From assembly GCA_022447225.1 (NCBI GenBank), contig JAKVAZ010000006.1, forward strand, positions 1-64,000: DNA of 64,000 nt, in the 5' to 3' direction. The notes below the pieces were generated by a model. The model was not told the DNA's origin and made no database searches. It saw nothing but the letters and a program-made list of their open reading frames with translations. This stretch comes from Fuerstiella sp. (lineage in GTDB: Bacteria > Planctomycetota > Planctomycetia > Planctomycetales > Planctomycetaceae). Shown here one piece after another: positions 37,560 to 46,324 of this stretch (position 1 is its first letter; each line of letters opens with the position of its first letter). The translations under genes were made by a program, and so were the position numbers.

Positions 37560-39488
37560 ATGTCTGTCGCCCCCCAGTTTCCTGTTCCTTTGCGCGAATA
37601 CAAGCCTGTTGCCCTGGATCCTGCGAACCCGACGCTGACAGCTGAGCAAAACAAGACGCTGCGAACCAATATTCAGCTTTGTCGGGACGCGATCGTTTTC
37701 TTCACAGCTGTTGCCGGAGCCAGGGGGCTTGGCGGGCACACCGGCGGGGCATACGATACTGTCCCCGAAACACTGATTATGCACGGCTTCATGAAGCACG
37801 CTGAAGCCGGCGGAACTTACGATGTCCTGCCGATCTTCTTTGATGAGGCCGGTCATCGCGTGGCAACTCAATATCTTATGGCCGCGCTGGAAGGGGATCT
37901 GGAAATTGAACGCCTGCTGCACTATCGCGAATATCTGTCCCAACTGCCAGGTCACCCCGAGCGTGGATTCACCCCCGGCGTAAAATTTTCTTCGGGCCGA
38001 CTCGGGCACATGTGGCCGTTTGTGAACGGGGTCGCACTGGCCAACCCTCAAAAAACGGTATTCATGCTGGGCTCAGACGGTTCACAGATGGAAGGCAATG
38101 ACGCAGAGGCCGCTCGTCTGGCAGTCGCTCAGAATTTGAACATTAAATTGCTCATCGACGACAACGATGTCACAATCGCAGGACATCCGTCCGAGTATCT
38201 GCCGGGCTTCGATGTTTCGCAGACACTTGAGGGTCATGGCCTGAACGTGAGTGTTGGCGATGGTGAGGACCTGGACGACCTGTATTCGAGAATGTGTGCG
38301 GCGGTGACAACGCCGGGACCTATTGCACTGATGAACCGTCGCAGGATGTGTGTCGGAATAGAGGGACTGGAAGGGAGCGCCCACGGGCACGATGTCATCA
38401 AGGCTGATGTCGCCAAAACCTATCTTGTTTCCCGTGGTCGGAAAGATGCCGCTGACTATCTGGATTCCGTTGAGAAAGGTCCGGGAGGACCGAGCCATGC
38501 AGGCTCAGATGGTGCCAGCACAGGGAAAAACAGGGATTTGTTTGGGCGCATCCTCAATGAGATTCTGGATGAGATTCCGGAAAAACGTCGCGTCGCCTCC
38601 GTTCGCGTGTTCGACTGTGATCTCGAAGGCAGCTGTGGGCTGAATCATGTGCGGGCCACTCACCCGGAAGTCTTTGTTCGGGGCGGAATCATGGAACGCG
38701 GTAATTTTTCGGCAGCGGCCGGCTTCGGCTATCAGGAGGGCTGTCAGGGAATCTACGGAACATTCAGTGCTTTTTTGGAAATGGTGGTTTCAGAGATCAC
38801 CATGGCAAGATTAAACCAAGCCAGTGTGCTGGCCCACTTCAGCCACGCCGGCTGTGACGACATGGCGGACAACACCTGTCACTTTGGACTCAACAACATG
38901 TTTGCGGCCAACGGATTACCGGATGGCGGCAAAGACAATACCCGATTGTATTTTCCCGCCGATCAGCATCAGTTTCGCGCCTGTCTGAAGACGATTTTTC
39001 CTCATCCCGGACTTCGCTTTATCTTTTCCACACGTTCGGGTGTTCCCGATCTGTTGAACGAAGACGGCACCCGCTTCTTTGGTGACGATTACGAATTCGT
39101 ACCGGGGCAGGATGAAATCATCCGTGAAGGTACCGCCGGTTATATCGTTACATTCGGTGAAACGACTTACCGTGCACTGGATGCGGTAACACGGCTCAAA
39201 AACGAGGGGGTGGATGTGGGACTTGTCTGCAAAGCGACACTGAATGTGTATGACGAGTCTGTGATGGAACGTCTGGTGAATTCACCGGCAGTCCTTGTGG
39301 CTGAGTCGTTTAACGTAAACACAGGATTGGGTTCCAGATTTGGGACAGAACTGCTGCGTCGGGGCTTCAAAGGGAGCTACAACAACATCGGGACCAACAA
39401 AGAGGGCTCGGGGGGACTGTGGCAGCAAATGGGCTATCAGGGCATTGATGCAGACGGCATTCTGGAAGCCGCGCGCAATTTGAAGTAG
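37560..39488 (+). CDS. transketolase-like TPP enzyme
   Basis: A 642-residue full-length transketolase. The ThDP-binding motif is MLGSDGSQMEGNDAEAARLA (about residues 168-187), with ARGLGGHTGGAYD and a C-terminal transketolase domain (NVNTGLGSRFGTELLRRG). The central domain carries the LEGSCGLNHVRATHPEVF and GIMERGNFSAAAGFGYQ segments of the pyrimidine-binding domain. The N-terminal loop differs from classical TktA, so it may belong to a less-studied branch (substrate unproven). ATG 37560 has GGAAA eight bases ahead; a nearby ATG is out of frame. It would connect pentose and hexose pools, in keeping with the sugar catabolic genes in the window. Confidence 0.85.
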   Translation: MSVAPQFPVPLREYKPVALDPANPTLTAEQNKTLRTNIQLCRDAIVFFTAVAGARGLGGHTGGAYDTVPETLIMHGFMKHAEAGGTYDVLPIFFDEAGHRVATQYLMAALEGDLEIERLLHYREYLSQLPGHPERGFTPGVKFSSGRLGHMWPFVNGVALANPQKTVFMLGSDGSQMEGNDAEAARLAVAQNLNIKLLIDDNDVTIAGHPSEYLPGFDVSQTLEGHGLNVSVGDGEDLDDLYSRMCAAVTTPGPIALMNRRRMCVGIEGLEGSAHGHDVIKADVAKTYLVSRGRKDAADYLDSVEKGPGGPSHAGSDGASTGKNRDLFGRILNEILDEIPEKRRVASVRVFDCDLEGSCGLNHVRATHPEVFVRGGIMERGNFSAAAGFGYQEGCQGIYGTFSAFLEMVVSEITMARLNQASVLAHFSHAGCDDMADNTCHFGLNNMFAANGLPDGGKDNTRLYFPADQHQFRACLKTIFPHPGLRFIFSTRSGVPDLLNEDGTRFFGDDYEFVPGQDEIIREGTAGYIVTFGETTYRALDAVTRLKNEGVDVGLVCKATLNVYDESVMERLVNSPAVLVAESFNVNTGLGSRFGTELLRRGFKGSYNNIGTNKEGSGGLWQQMGYQGIDADGILEAARNLK

Positions 39489-39580
39489 TGGATTGTCGAT
39501 GGGTGCCGTGATGGACGTGATCATGGAGCGGAGAGAACTGGAGTTTTGAGTCTGCAGTTGTCGTCACAACTGGTCGCAAT

Positions 39581-40909
39581 TCAGTTGGCTGGTCCACGAC
39601 CGCCGTCAAACAGGATCGCAACCGATCGGGCAACGAAGACGTGCGTCGTGAACATCAGGGGCATAACGAATCGTCCTTCGACGGACCAGGTCACGGCGAT
39701 CACAAGACAGCTGATCAAGTGCAGCCCAATAAAGACGCACGTGTCCGGTCTGCGCACAGTCAAAAGAAACCCGACGACCGCCATCACACAGATGAGCCAT
39801 TCTCCTGGCAGGCGAGGCCGATATTCCTGCCAGATTTTCATCCCGGCCAACCGCACAGAATCCGTTGGGTGGGACCAAATCCAGTCGATCGCTTCCTGAC
39901 GTCCCAGCCGCGCCCGTGCGACGTCGCGTTCCTGACGAGTGGGAAAGTGTGCCACCTCGCGTTTCAGACGATGTGTGGGTTCGGCGCTCCAGAGTCCCCT
40001 CCGTTCCAGTGCAAGATCGCTGAAGCCAGCCGGCAACTGGGACATTCCCTGTGTTCCGAATGGCATCGGAGCCTTCAACTGCAGAATGTTGCGGACGCCC
40101 CACGGCAGCACTACCAGTCCGGAAATCGCCAGAAAAAAGGAAGCTGACGCCAGAGCTCGTTTCCAGGAAGGTGGCAGATGTACATCCGTATTTTTCGTCG
40201 GTGTGTGGTAGCTTAGTCGACCCACAATTAACGCCAGGCCGGGTAGCCACAATGCAAAAATTGTGCGGTCCAGAACAAGCAGACCCGCCGTAATTCCGAG
40301 CTGGATCAGTGTCCGAGGTCGCCAGTGTCGCAGCAGCAGCAACAGCAGTATCGTCACAATTGTCAGCAGAAAGGTGGCCGTAGCCTCAGTCAGGACAGCG
40401 CGCCCGTAAACCCGTGTACGGGTATCGACGATCAGAAAACACACAAATCCGGTTAATGCTGATGCGAAATTGCCCGTCCTCAGCAGATACCAGACCAGCA
40501 CCCCGGCGGTGCCGGAAGTTGCCAGGACGTTGATGATACGGACGCTCCAGAACTGACGGCCAAATTGTCGATTGAACAGCGACAGCAGGTACGGAAACAA
40601 AGGAGGCCTCTCATGTGTCACCAGCACTGGCTTGAGCTGTTCCCGGCGTGCCTGTGCTGGAGTTATCTTGCCCTCAACAACATATGGCTCCCAGAATACC
40701 GGTTCGTTGACCTGTTCAGAGAAGCCGTTTCCTTTAGCCAAATTCCAGCTGACCATGTCATACGACAGTTCGTCGCCACGTAGCGAAGGTGGATCGTTAA
40801 GGCCGTATTTAATCGCATAATGGCTTAGCAGGATGACAATGGTGGCCAGGAAGACAATCCCACCGGCCGTGCTGGGACGCAGATTCAAATTTCGGAGCCG
40901 GCTGTTCAT
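39581..40909 (-). CDS. GT39/ArnT-like membrane glycosyltransferase
   Basis: A 442-residue integral membrane protein with about ten hydrophobic segments and an early periplasmic loop SLRGDELSYDMVSWNLAKGNGF, the acidic-motif loop of GT-C (ArnT/PMT-like, DUF2029-like) glycosyltransferases. Other parts include VLTEATATFLLTIVTILLLL and a C-terminal tail on the cytoplasmic side. The frame runs to a GTG at 40948; the ATG at 40909 with an AGG upstream is preferred. Such enzymes transfer a sugar from a polyprenyl-phosphate donor in the periplasmic leaflet. Donor and acceptor are unknown. It converges with transketolase at 92-base distance. Confidence 0.7.
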   Translation of the reverse strand: MNSRLRNLNLRPSTAGGIVFLATIVILLSHYAIKYGLNDPPSLRGDELSYDMVSWNLAKGNGFSEQVNEPVFWEPYVVEGKITPAQARREQLKPVLVTHERPPLFPYLLSLFNRQFGRQFWSVRIINVLATSGTAGVLVWYLLRTGNFASALTGFVCFLIVDTRTRVYGRAVLTEATATFLLTIVTILLLLLLRHWRPRTLIQLGITAGLLVLDRTIFALWLPGLALIVGRLSYHTPTKNTDVHLPPSWKRALASASFFLAISGLVVLPWGVRNILQLKAPMPFGTQGMSQLPAGFSDLALERRGLWSAEPTHRLKREVAHFPTRQERDVARARLGRQEAIDWIWSHPTDSVRLAGMKIWQEYRPRLPGEWLICVMAVVGFLLTVRRPDTCVFIGLHLISCLVIAVTWSVEGRFVMPLMFTTHVFVARSVAILFDGGRGPAN

Positions 40910-41548
40910 TGGGACGATGACCTGTCGAAGTACGATCTGTGCGGCCACTGGGATGCGGACTTACAGATCATGCGTTGAATTCTTCTGTTTTCCAACGCGA
41001 CAACCGACTCGTGCTGGATCAATCCACAGCAGGGGCACGGACAATCGTAATTCTACGCGACACGAATAGTCCTGTCATGTGTCCCTGCGGGCGACTTAGG
41101 CCGCAACCCTGATCCAATCGTTACAGCGACAACGGACAGCTGAATGACCTGCGTCTGGTGACAGCAACTGCGCCAGTGACCAGCATCGAAGTCATTCACG
41201 GATGGTTTCGGGCGGCCCTCATACTGTAGTCTGACGTTGTCGCCTCGAGGACATCATATCATCCACCATCACCCCCACCATGGACGATGGGCGCCATTCA
41301 TCAACTGCCGCTGGCCCGGACGTCGCAACAGGCTCCAGACGGTCGAATTTTATTTCTTCCGTCAGTCTGCTGACATCGCGGGGGGGGCAATGAAGCGGTT
41401 TCATTGAGCAGAGCCGGGCGGCACTTGCCCCCACAACGGATTCTCGTGCGAATTAGGCTGGTATCCGGTCTGCAGATTCAGCAGAATTACGGATGAACTT
41501 TGTGGGGACGGATACCATCAAATACCTCAAGGTGAGGTACATTAGATC
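40910..41548. other. divergent intergenic region
   Basis: About 640 bases between the glycosyltransferase start and the receiver gene. A run of eight G with a short hairpin AATGAAGCGGTTTCATT at 41389-41405 is the only structure seen. It contains no plausible gene and should hold two promoters. Confidence 0.4.
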
Positions 41549-41968
41549 ATGATGACCGAGTTTTTCGCAGAATTTCGACTTCTCATCGCAGATGACAACT
41601 CCTCCTTCCGCAAAATCATGCGCGAAGTACTGGAGCGACGTTTCCGCTTTGAGATCTGTGAAGTCAGCTGTGGTGAAGAAGCAGTGGACTGCGTGCAGGA
41701 GTACCAGATCGACATCGTACTGCTTGACATGCACATGCAGCACATGACGGGACTCGACACAATTCGCGTTCTTAAAGATATGAATGAACTGCGACCCTGT
41801 ATTCTGATCACGTCTGACGACAGCGACGAATTGCGGCGTGATGCCTCAGAAGTGAATGCTCACACGGTGCTGCAGAAGCCGGTGCGACGTCAGGAACTGG
41901 TCACCACAGTGTCCCAGGCGCTGCACGACGCGTATGATGCTCCACTCGCAGACGATTTTCTTGCGTAG
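41549..41968 (+). CDS. orphan single-domain response regulator (CheY-like)
   Basis: A 139-residue protein that is only a receiver domain. Landmarks are the acidic pair Asp15/Asp16 (LLIADDN), phosphoacceptor Asp60 (DIVLLDMHM), a Thr/Ser in ILITSDDS and Lys110 in LQKPV. No output domain or histidine kinase gene is nearby. The start is ATG-ATG at 41549/41552 after AGGTGAGG. The gene overlaps nothing, but the cytochrome lipoprotein starts only 28 bases after its stop, so they are likely co-transcribed. A role as a phosphorelay or protein-contact switch is likely. Confidence 0.9.
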   Translation: MMTEFFAEFRLLIADDNSSFRKIMREVLERRFRFEICEVSCGEEAVDCVQEYQIDIVLLDMHMQHMTGLDTIRVLKDMNELRPCILITSDDSDELRRDASEVNAHTVLQKPVRRQELVTTVSQALHDAYDAPLADDFLA

Positions 41969-41981
41969 GCCTTGCCACGTC

Positions 41982-41995
41982 AGGAAAGGAGGAGG
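41982..41995 (+). promoter_or_regulatory. strong ribosome binding site fixing a GTG start
   Basis: The purine-rich stretch AGGAAAGGAGGAGG lies immediately before the GTG at 41997 and selects that start over the longer frame reaching back into the receiver gene. Confidence 0.75.
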
Positions 41996-41996
41996 C

Positions 41997-43124
41997 GTGG
42001 ATCTGAATTGCCGAAAGCGACTTCTTTACGTGTGGGGCTGGATTGTTCTGATCAACCTTACGGGTTGTGGAACAAGAGATTCAGGTAATCCCGACCAAAC
42101 CAAAGCAGCGAACTCAGCCACCCCGCCAACCGTAACTCCGCTGGTGAATTCAAAAGTCACTGAATCGCAGATCTCTCAGCCTGCCGCTCAAACGACAGTT
42201 GCGGCAACGCGGCGACCGGACGAAGTCTGGGAGGATGCAGACGGGCGTCGGTATCTTGGCAAGATTCCCTACGATGTCTTTTTCGATCACCCTCTGGAGG
42301 TGGCCTCCGATCCTCGGCCGACTGAACCGGCGGACACTCCGTTGTCTGATGGGAATCCGGCTGACGACTCAGCAACGACCGCTGCAGTTGATGCAACCGT
42401 CGGGAGATCACCTTCCGAATCACCGCTGACAAAGGACTGGGCGTCGGTATTGCCCGCCGAAAACCTTCAGTCCGAGGTCAAATCGATTCGCAATTTTCTG
42501 AATCAGAAACTTCAGTCAGTGGGAAACTATAATTCAGCCGTCACGATGATTCCCGCCCAGGCAGCCACACTGGCCGTACTGGCCGGGATGGCGATCGAAC
42601 ATTCCGGAAACCTGTCATGGAAGCAGGACGCCGGCTACATCCGTGACCTTGCTGCAGCTATGAACAACAGTCCTTTGAAGCGTGGTTCCGGGGACCAGCG
42701 CAGACTGCGACGACACTTCGAGAATCTGGCCGACACGCTGGATCGGTCCCGACCGTCCGGGCTGTCCGAACCGGATCCGGAACGGCCACTGTCAGATGTC
42801 GCTGAGATGCGACTGGTCATGCAGAGAATGGAGCAGGCCGAACAACGTCTGCGGACAGAAGTCAGTGAATCGTCGTTTGCCGGGCATCAGGACCTTGTCA
42901 GACACGAAGCCGCCATTCTGTCCGGACTCGTTCGGGCCGTGACCACCGAATCATACGGCTTCGCTGATGATTCGGAATTTATTGAATACGCTGCTCAGAT
43001 CGCCGATTCAGGACAGGCGATGCGGGAGGCGGTGGAAACAGAAGATTTCAGCAGTTTTCAGCTCAGTGTGTCACGTCTGGCAGGCGTCTGCCAGGCCTGT
43101 CACCGCGACTACAAAAACAACTGA
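41997..43124 (+). CDS. lipoprotein with C-terminal c-type cytochrome motif
   Basis: A 375-residue exported lipoprotein. The GTG at 41997 is chosen for a very strong AGGAGG site; residues 8-24 form a lipobox signal ending LTGC with Cys24. A long Ser/Thr/Pro-rich linker follows to about residue 150. Then comes a four-helix-type region and, almost at the end, CQACH at residues 365-369, the haem c attachment motif; this order resembles class II cytochrome c'/c-type proteins, whose haem site is C-terminal. A membrane-anchored periplasmic monohaem cytochrome is likely. The longer frame to 41856 overlaps the receiver and is rejected. Function (electron shuttle or gas sensor) is unproven. Confidence 0.75.
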   Translation: MDLNCRKRLLYVWGWIVLINLTGCGTRDSGNPDQTKAANSATPPTVTPLVNSKVTESQISQPAAQTTVAATRRPDEVWEDADGRRYLGKIPYDVFFDHPLEVASDPRPTEPADTPLSDGNPADDSATTAAVDATVGRSPSESPLTKDWASVLPAENLQSEVKSIRNFLNQKLQSVGNYNSAVTMIPAQAATLAVLAGMAIEHSGNLSWKQDAGYIRDLAAAMNNSPLKRGSGDQRRLRRHFENLADTLDRSRPSGLSEPDPERPLSDVAEMRLVMQRMEQAEQRLRTEVSESSFAGHQDLVRHEAAILSGLVRAVTTESYGFADDSEFIEYAAQIADSGQAMREAVETEDFSSFQLSVSRLAGVCQACHRDYKNN

Positions 43125-43452
43125 AAGCAACGATTCGGTTTTATGTACCCGACACGGGCGGCACAACAACACTGAACACTGGTGCGCAACAGACTGCCTG
43201 ATGTCTCGATAAGGCGTGATATCAATCCCTCAGCGTTGTTTGAATTCGTCTTTGTCCGGAGGTCGGAGAGAGTAAAGAACATCCCTCCTGGCATCGATGC
43301 CAGTGATTCCAATATTGTATTTGGTTATTATCAATTGCTGAGGTAATGAGTTCCGGGTTCGTCGACTGAATCCCAAACCGCAACGATAATGATGAACAAA
43401 GAGATTCACTTCGCCTGTTCGATAAACGCAAGACAAAACCAGTTTCAATCCA
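43125..43452. other. intergenic region, no gene seen
   Basis: About 328 bases between two plus-strand genes. Two antisense frames are open here but look like noise. A promoter for the PIG-L gene is expected in the later part. Confidence 0.4.
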
Positions 43453-44271
43453 ATGTCCGAACCTCCACGTATCCTTCTCCTCGGGGCTCATCCCGATGAC
43501 GCCGAATACCATGCAGGCGGATTGCTCACGTGCTACCGCAAGGAACTCGACGCCACAGTCAAACTGATTTCTCTGACCGATGGAGCAGCTGGACACCACG
43601 AACGATCATCCGAAGAATTAAAAGCATTGCGACAAAAAGAATCAGCCGATGCAGGCGCGGTGATTGGCGCCGAATACCTGAACTGGGGCTTGCCCGACGC
43701 TCATTTGGAACCGACCATCGAGAACCGCAACCGCGTGATCAGGGAAATTCGCTCTTTTCGTCCCGACGTCGTACTGACCCACAGAACCTGTGATTACCAC
43801 CCGGATCACCGGGCCGTCGGTCAACTCACCCAAGACGCATCCTATCTGGTCACGGTGCCCAAGGTGGTGCCAGACGTGCCTCCGCTTTTCAAGAATCCCG
43901 TCATCCTCTACATGACGGATCTTTTCACTCGACCGGCTCCCCTGCGTCCGGATTTAGTCCTGGACGTCGAACCTCAGCTCGACTCTGTCATAGATATGCT
44001 GGCTTGTCATCGTACGCAGGTCTTCGAGTGGCTGGCCTATGAACAAGGCATCCTCGACCAAGTGCCCCAGGAGCCGGAACAAAGACTGGCCTGGCTTCGG
44101 ACATGGTTTGAGGATGAAATCGCCGAGCGAGCCAACCGCTTTCGGGAAGCTCTGATAGCCACCTATGGCGAAGAAAAAGGCAGAGCCGTCACCTGTTGCG
44201 AAGCCTTTGAGGTCAGCGAATACGCTACTCAGTTGGATGACGATAAACGAACCAAGCTCTGGCCATTCTAG
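43453..44271 (+). CDS. PIG-L (LmbE) family deacetylase
   Basis: A 272-residue zinc hydrolase of the PIG-L/LmbE family. The metal motif AHPDDAE lies at residues 12-18, THRTCDYHPDHRAVG (about 112-126) supplies the second His site, and the SLTDGAAGHH segment is typical. Family members remove the N-acetyl group from GlcNAc-type substrates (bacillithiol, mycothiol, lipid-linked sugars, or glycoconjugates). The ATG at 43453 has only a weak upstream site. It is monocistronic; the substrate is not evident from context. Confidence 0.9.
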   Translation: MSEPPRILLLGAHPDDAEYHAGGLLTCYRKELDATVKLISLTDGAAGHHERSSEELKALRQKESADAGAVIGAEYLNWGLPDAHLEPTIENRNRVIREIRSFRPDVVLTHRTCDYHPDHRAVGQLTQDASYLVTVPKVVPDVPPLFKNPVILYMTDLFTRPAPLRPDLVLDVEPQLDSVIDMLACHRTQVFEWLAYEQGILDQVPQEPEQRLAWLRTWFEDEIAERANRFREALIATYGEEKGRAVTCCEAFEVSEYATQLDDDKRTKLWPF

Positions 44272-44462
44272 ATAAATCTGCTCAGTCCCGGCATGGCGAT
44301 GCGTACAGTAGAAGCCGAACGCCTTTTCTCTTTTAAACACAAATCGGCGATCCTGGTCTACTGCCTGGCGAGGCCGTCAACAGAAAGCAACGAACAGGGA
44401 AGTCGGAGACGAACCGGACTTATCGATGGAGTTGTCGAAAGGGTCTTCCACTGTGCCGCTCA

Positions 44463-45425
44463 CTATCGTCTCTCGCCGGTGTCCAACAGTACGCCAAGGG
44501 CTACAGCCAGACGACGGTCCAACACATGACCCTGGTCCTGGCTCATGTCGAGGACGTACCGATCCAGCAGGGTGAATTTGCGATTAAATTCACCAATTAC
44601 CTTACGATCGTAGTCCGCAGCGTCGGTCGGATCGTACAGCGCTGATTCTTGATCGGGTCTCAGAAATATGTAATTGCGGCGCAGAATTCCGAACAGGTTG
44701 CCGAGAAAACGCCTCAGCAACGCAAGAATCAGCGAGTCCTCTTTGGCGACAACAAGCAGCGAACCGTCTGCGTCGTAGCCATACCAGCGTTTTCGAATGA
44801 TGTTGTACAGATAATTCTTGCGAAAGGTCCCCAGTAACTGATTTTCCGCATCCGTCACTGTGTACGTGGCATTGAATAGAGCCAATTTCTGGTCCTGAAA
44901 TGTCTTTAACACCAATTCCGACATATTCGAATCCGCATAAAAATCTATGTGCCGTTTTGGTCGGATCGCGATGAAAGCAGCAATCGACGCAACGACCGCG
45001 ACAAGACCGCCGATGCCTGTGCCGATTTCCTGTGCTACGCCCTCCGGCAGTAAAGCAACCGCACCGCCACCCAGCAGAATCAGACCGCCTATTAGGATAA
45101 AGATCCCGACAAAAAATGACAGAAGATTGCGCATCAGGTGTGCAGGACGTTTAACAAACAGAAGTTCATTGCCCGCTTCATCCCACACGAAGTACTTTTC
45201 GGAGATTGACAGGTGCTTCTGCCGCAACAGGAATTTGTCACGGTGAAATGCCGGATGTCCGGCAGATGGAGCGTCTCGTCGAGTCGCCGCTTCATCGTCT
45301 TTGGCCTTGGCTGGGGGGACATCAATGATCCCTTGGCACTTTGGACACTTGACGTCCTTTCCACCAAGTTCGTCCTTCAGATCGTACTCCGCGCTGCATG
45401 AATCACAAATTACGTGAATGGGCAT
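44463..45425 (-). CDS. zinc-ribbon membrane protein with scramblase/LURP-one-like domain
   Basis: A 320-residue protein. Residues 6-40 contain a CDSC...CPKC zinc-ribbon of the MJ0042 type. Two membrane helices (about residues 108-128 and 138-160) follow a short basic stretch. The region of residues 165-300 has the tubby/LURP-one-like features LRKNYLYN-type (FRKNYLYNIIRKRWYGYDADGSL), VAKEDSLILALLRRFLG and GEFNRKFTLLDRYVLD. I recall this plan in conserved planctomycete proteins of unknown role; a phospholipid-binding or scramblase-like function is only inferred. The ATG at 45425 is the best start. The flanks are short, with 190 bases to the PIG-L gene (convergent). Confidence 0.6.
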   Translation of the reverse strand: MPIHVICDSCSAEYDLKDELGGKDVKCPKCQGIIDVPPAKAKDDEAATRRDAPSAGHPAFHRDKFLLRQKHLSISEKYFVWDEAGNELLFVKRPAHLMRNLLSFFVGIFILIGGLILLGGGAVALLPEGVAQEIGTGIGGLVAVVASIAAFIAIRPKRHIDFYADSNMSELVLKTFQDQKLALFNATYTVTDAENQLLGTFRKNYLYNIIRKRWYGYDADGSLLVVAKEDSLILALLRRFLGNLFGILRRNYIFLRPDQESALYDPTDAADYDRKVIGEFNRKFTLLDRYVLDMSQDQGHVLDRRLAVALGVLLDTGERR

Positions 45426-45603
45426 CCAATTCTCAGGCCAGAAGTCTCAAAAAACCGTGATCGTCCCCGTGGTTCATCGTAACACTCGAATCAGCAGCAT
45501 ACCACTTCCGTGGAACCGGTGATGGATCCCGGGAAGAAGAGTTCGTAGCTGATGAGGTCATCAGGGTCGAGCATTAGTCGTCGTCTGCAAACGAGCGTTG
45601 CTT

Positions 45604-46113
45604 GTGAATGATGACGCCAATCGTCAATTGGCCGAGTTTGCGCGACAGACGGCCCGGCAACAATCCGAGCTGACCCGCTCCATCACCGACCAGTCCGCCG
45701 AGCTCACACAGGCCTCCAAAGAACTGGTGGCGGCTGATGCCCTGGCCCGTCAGCAAATGATCGCCACGCATGGCGAACTGCAGCAGCAAGTCGGCGAGGA
45801 GAGAAGTGCGATTGATGATATGCGCGCCGAGGTTGTTCAGGACCAGCGAGTCATTGCCGCGCAAAGACATCGAGACCCCATCATTGCCACTGCCATCGAA
45901 AACGTGGGGTTCGGCGCGATTTGCGCGCTCCCGCTTGTCGTTTGCTGGCTGGTGATTCGCGTTGCACATAACTCGCCGATCACCAATGAAACCTGCGAGG
46001 TCCTTCTGCTGGAACTTGCCGGGGAGACCGATCGCTTTGGTCCACCGCAGCGGCGTTTCACACCACTGAGCTTTCGTCGGCCAAGTGCGCGAACTCTCGA
46101 AGATCAGAAGTGA
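45604..46113 (+). CDS. hypothetical coiled-coil protein with one membrane helix
   Basis: About 169 residues from GTG 45604 (TTG 45598 is an alternative; the frame opens at 45577 after a stop). The first 90 residues are a heptad-like Gln/Glu/Ala-rich coiled coil (RQTARQQSELTRSITDQS). A single membrane helix at about residues 102-122 (ICALPLVVCWLVIRV) follows, then a short basic tail. There is no strong ribosome site and no recognised family; it may be a fragment of a longer gene. It lies 211 bases upstream of murC on the same strand but appears unrelated. Confidence 0.5.
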   Translation: MNDDANRQLAEFARQTARQQSELTRSITDQSAELTQASKELVAADALARQQMIATHGELQQQVGEERSAIDDMRAEVVQDQRVIAAQRHRDPIIATAIENVGFGAICALPLVVCWLVIRVAHNSPITNETCEVLLLELAGETDRFGPPQRRFTPLSFRRPSARTLEDQK

Positions 46114-46324
46114 GGGTAAGGGAACCGGAAGTGTGAACTCCCGAAATGGCAGTTAACGCAGGACAGAAAGCTTGCGTTCCCGTTCACGAGGTAAATTCTC
46201 AGCTGCCGTATGCTAAGAGCGAGACCGTGCTTGTCAGATACCGGAGGCTGACTTAACCTTCCGGCTAAGTTCCGACTTCAGATCTCTTGTTATTCCTGCC
46301 CTGATCACCGAACCGGAAGCGGGT

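Noticed and set aside
39546-39899. Plus-strand frame of 117 codons at the transketolase/glycosyltransferase junction
   Set aside because: Antisense to the membrane protein gene, which has clear hydrophobic periodicity and GT-C loop motifs.
41856-41996. Upstream extension of the cytochrome lipoprotein into the receiver gene
   Set aside because: It would overlap the receiver in another frame and destroy the lipobox signal; the strong ribosome site before 41997 decides.
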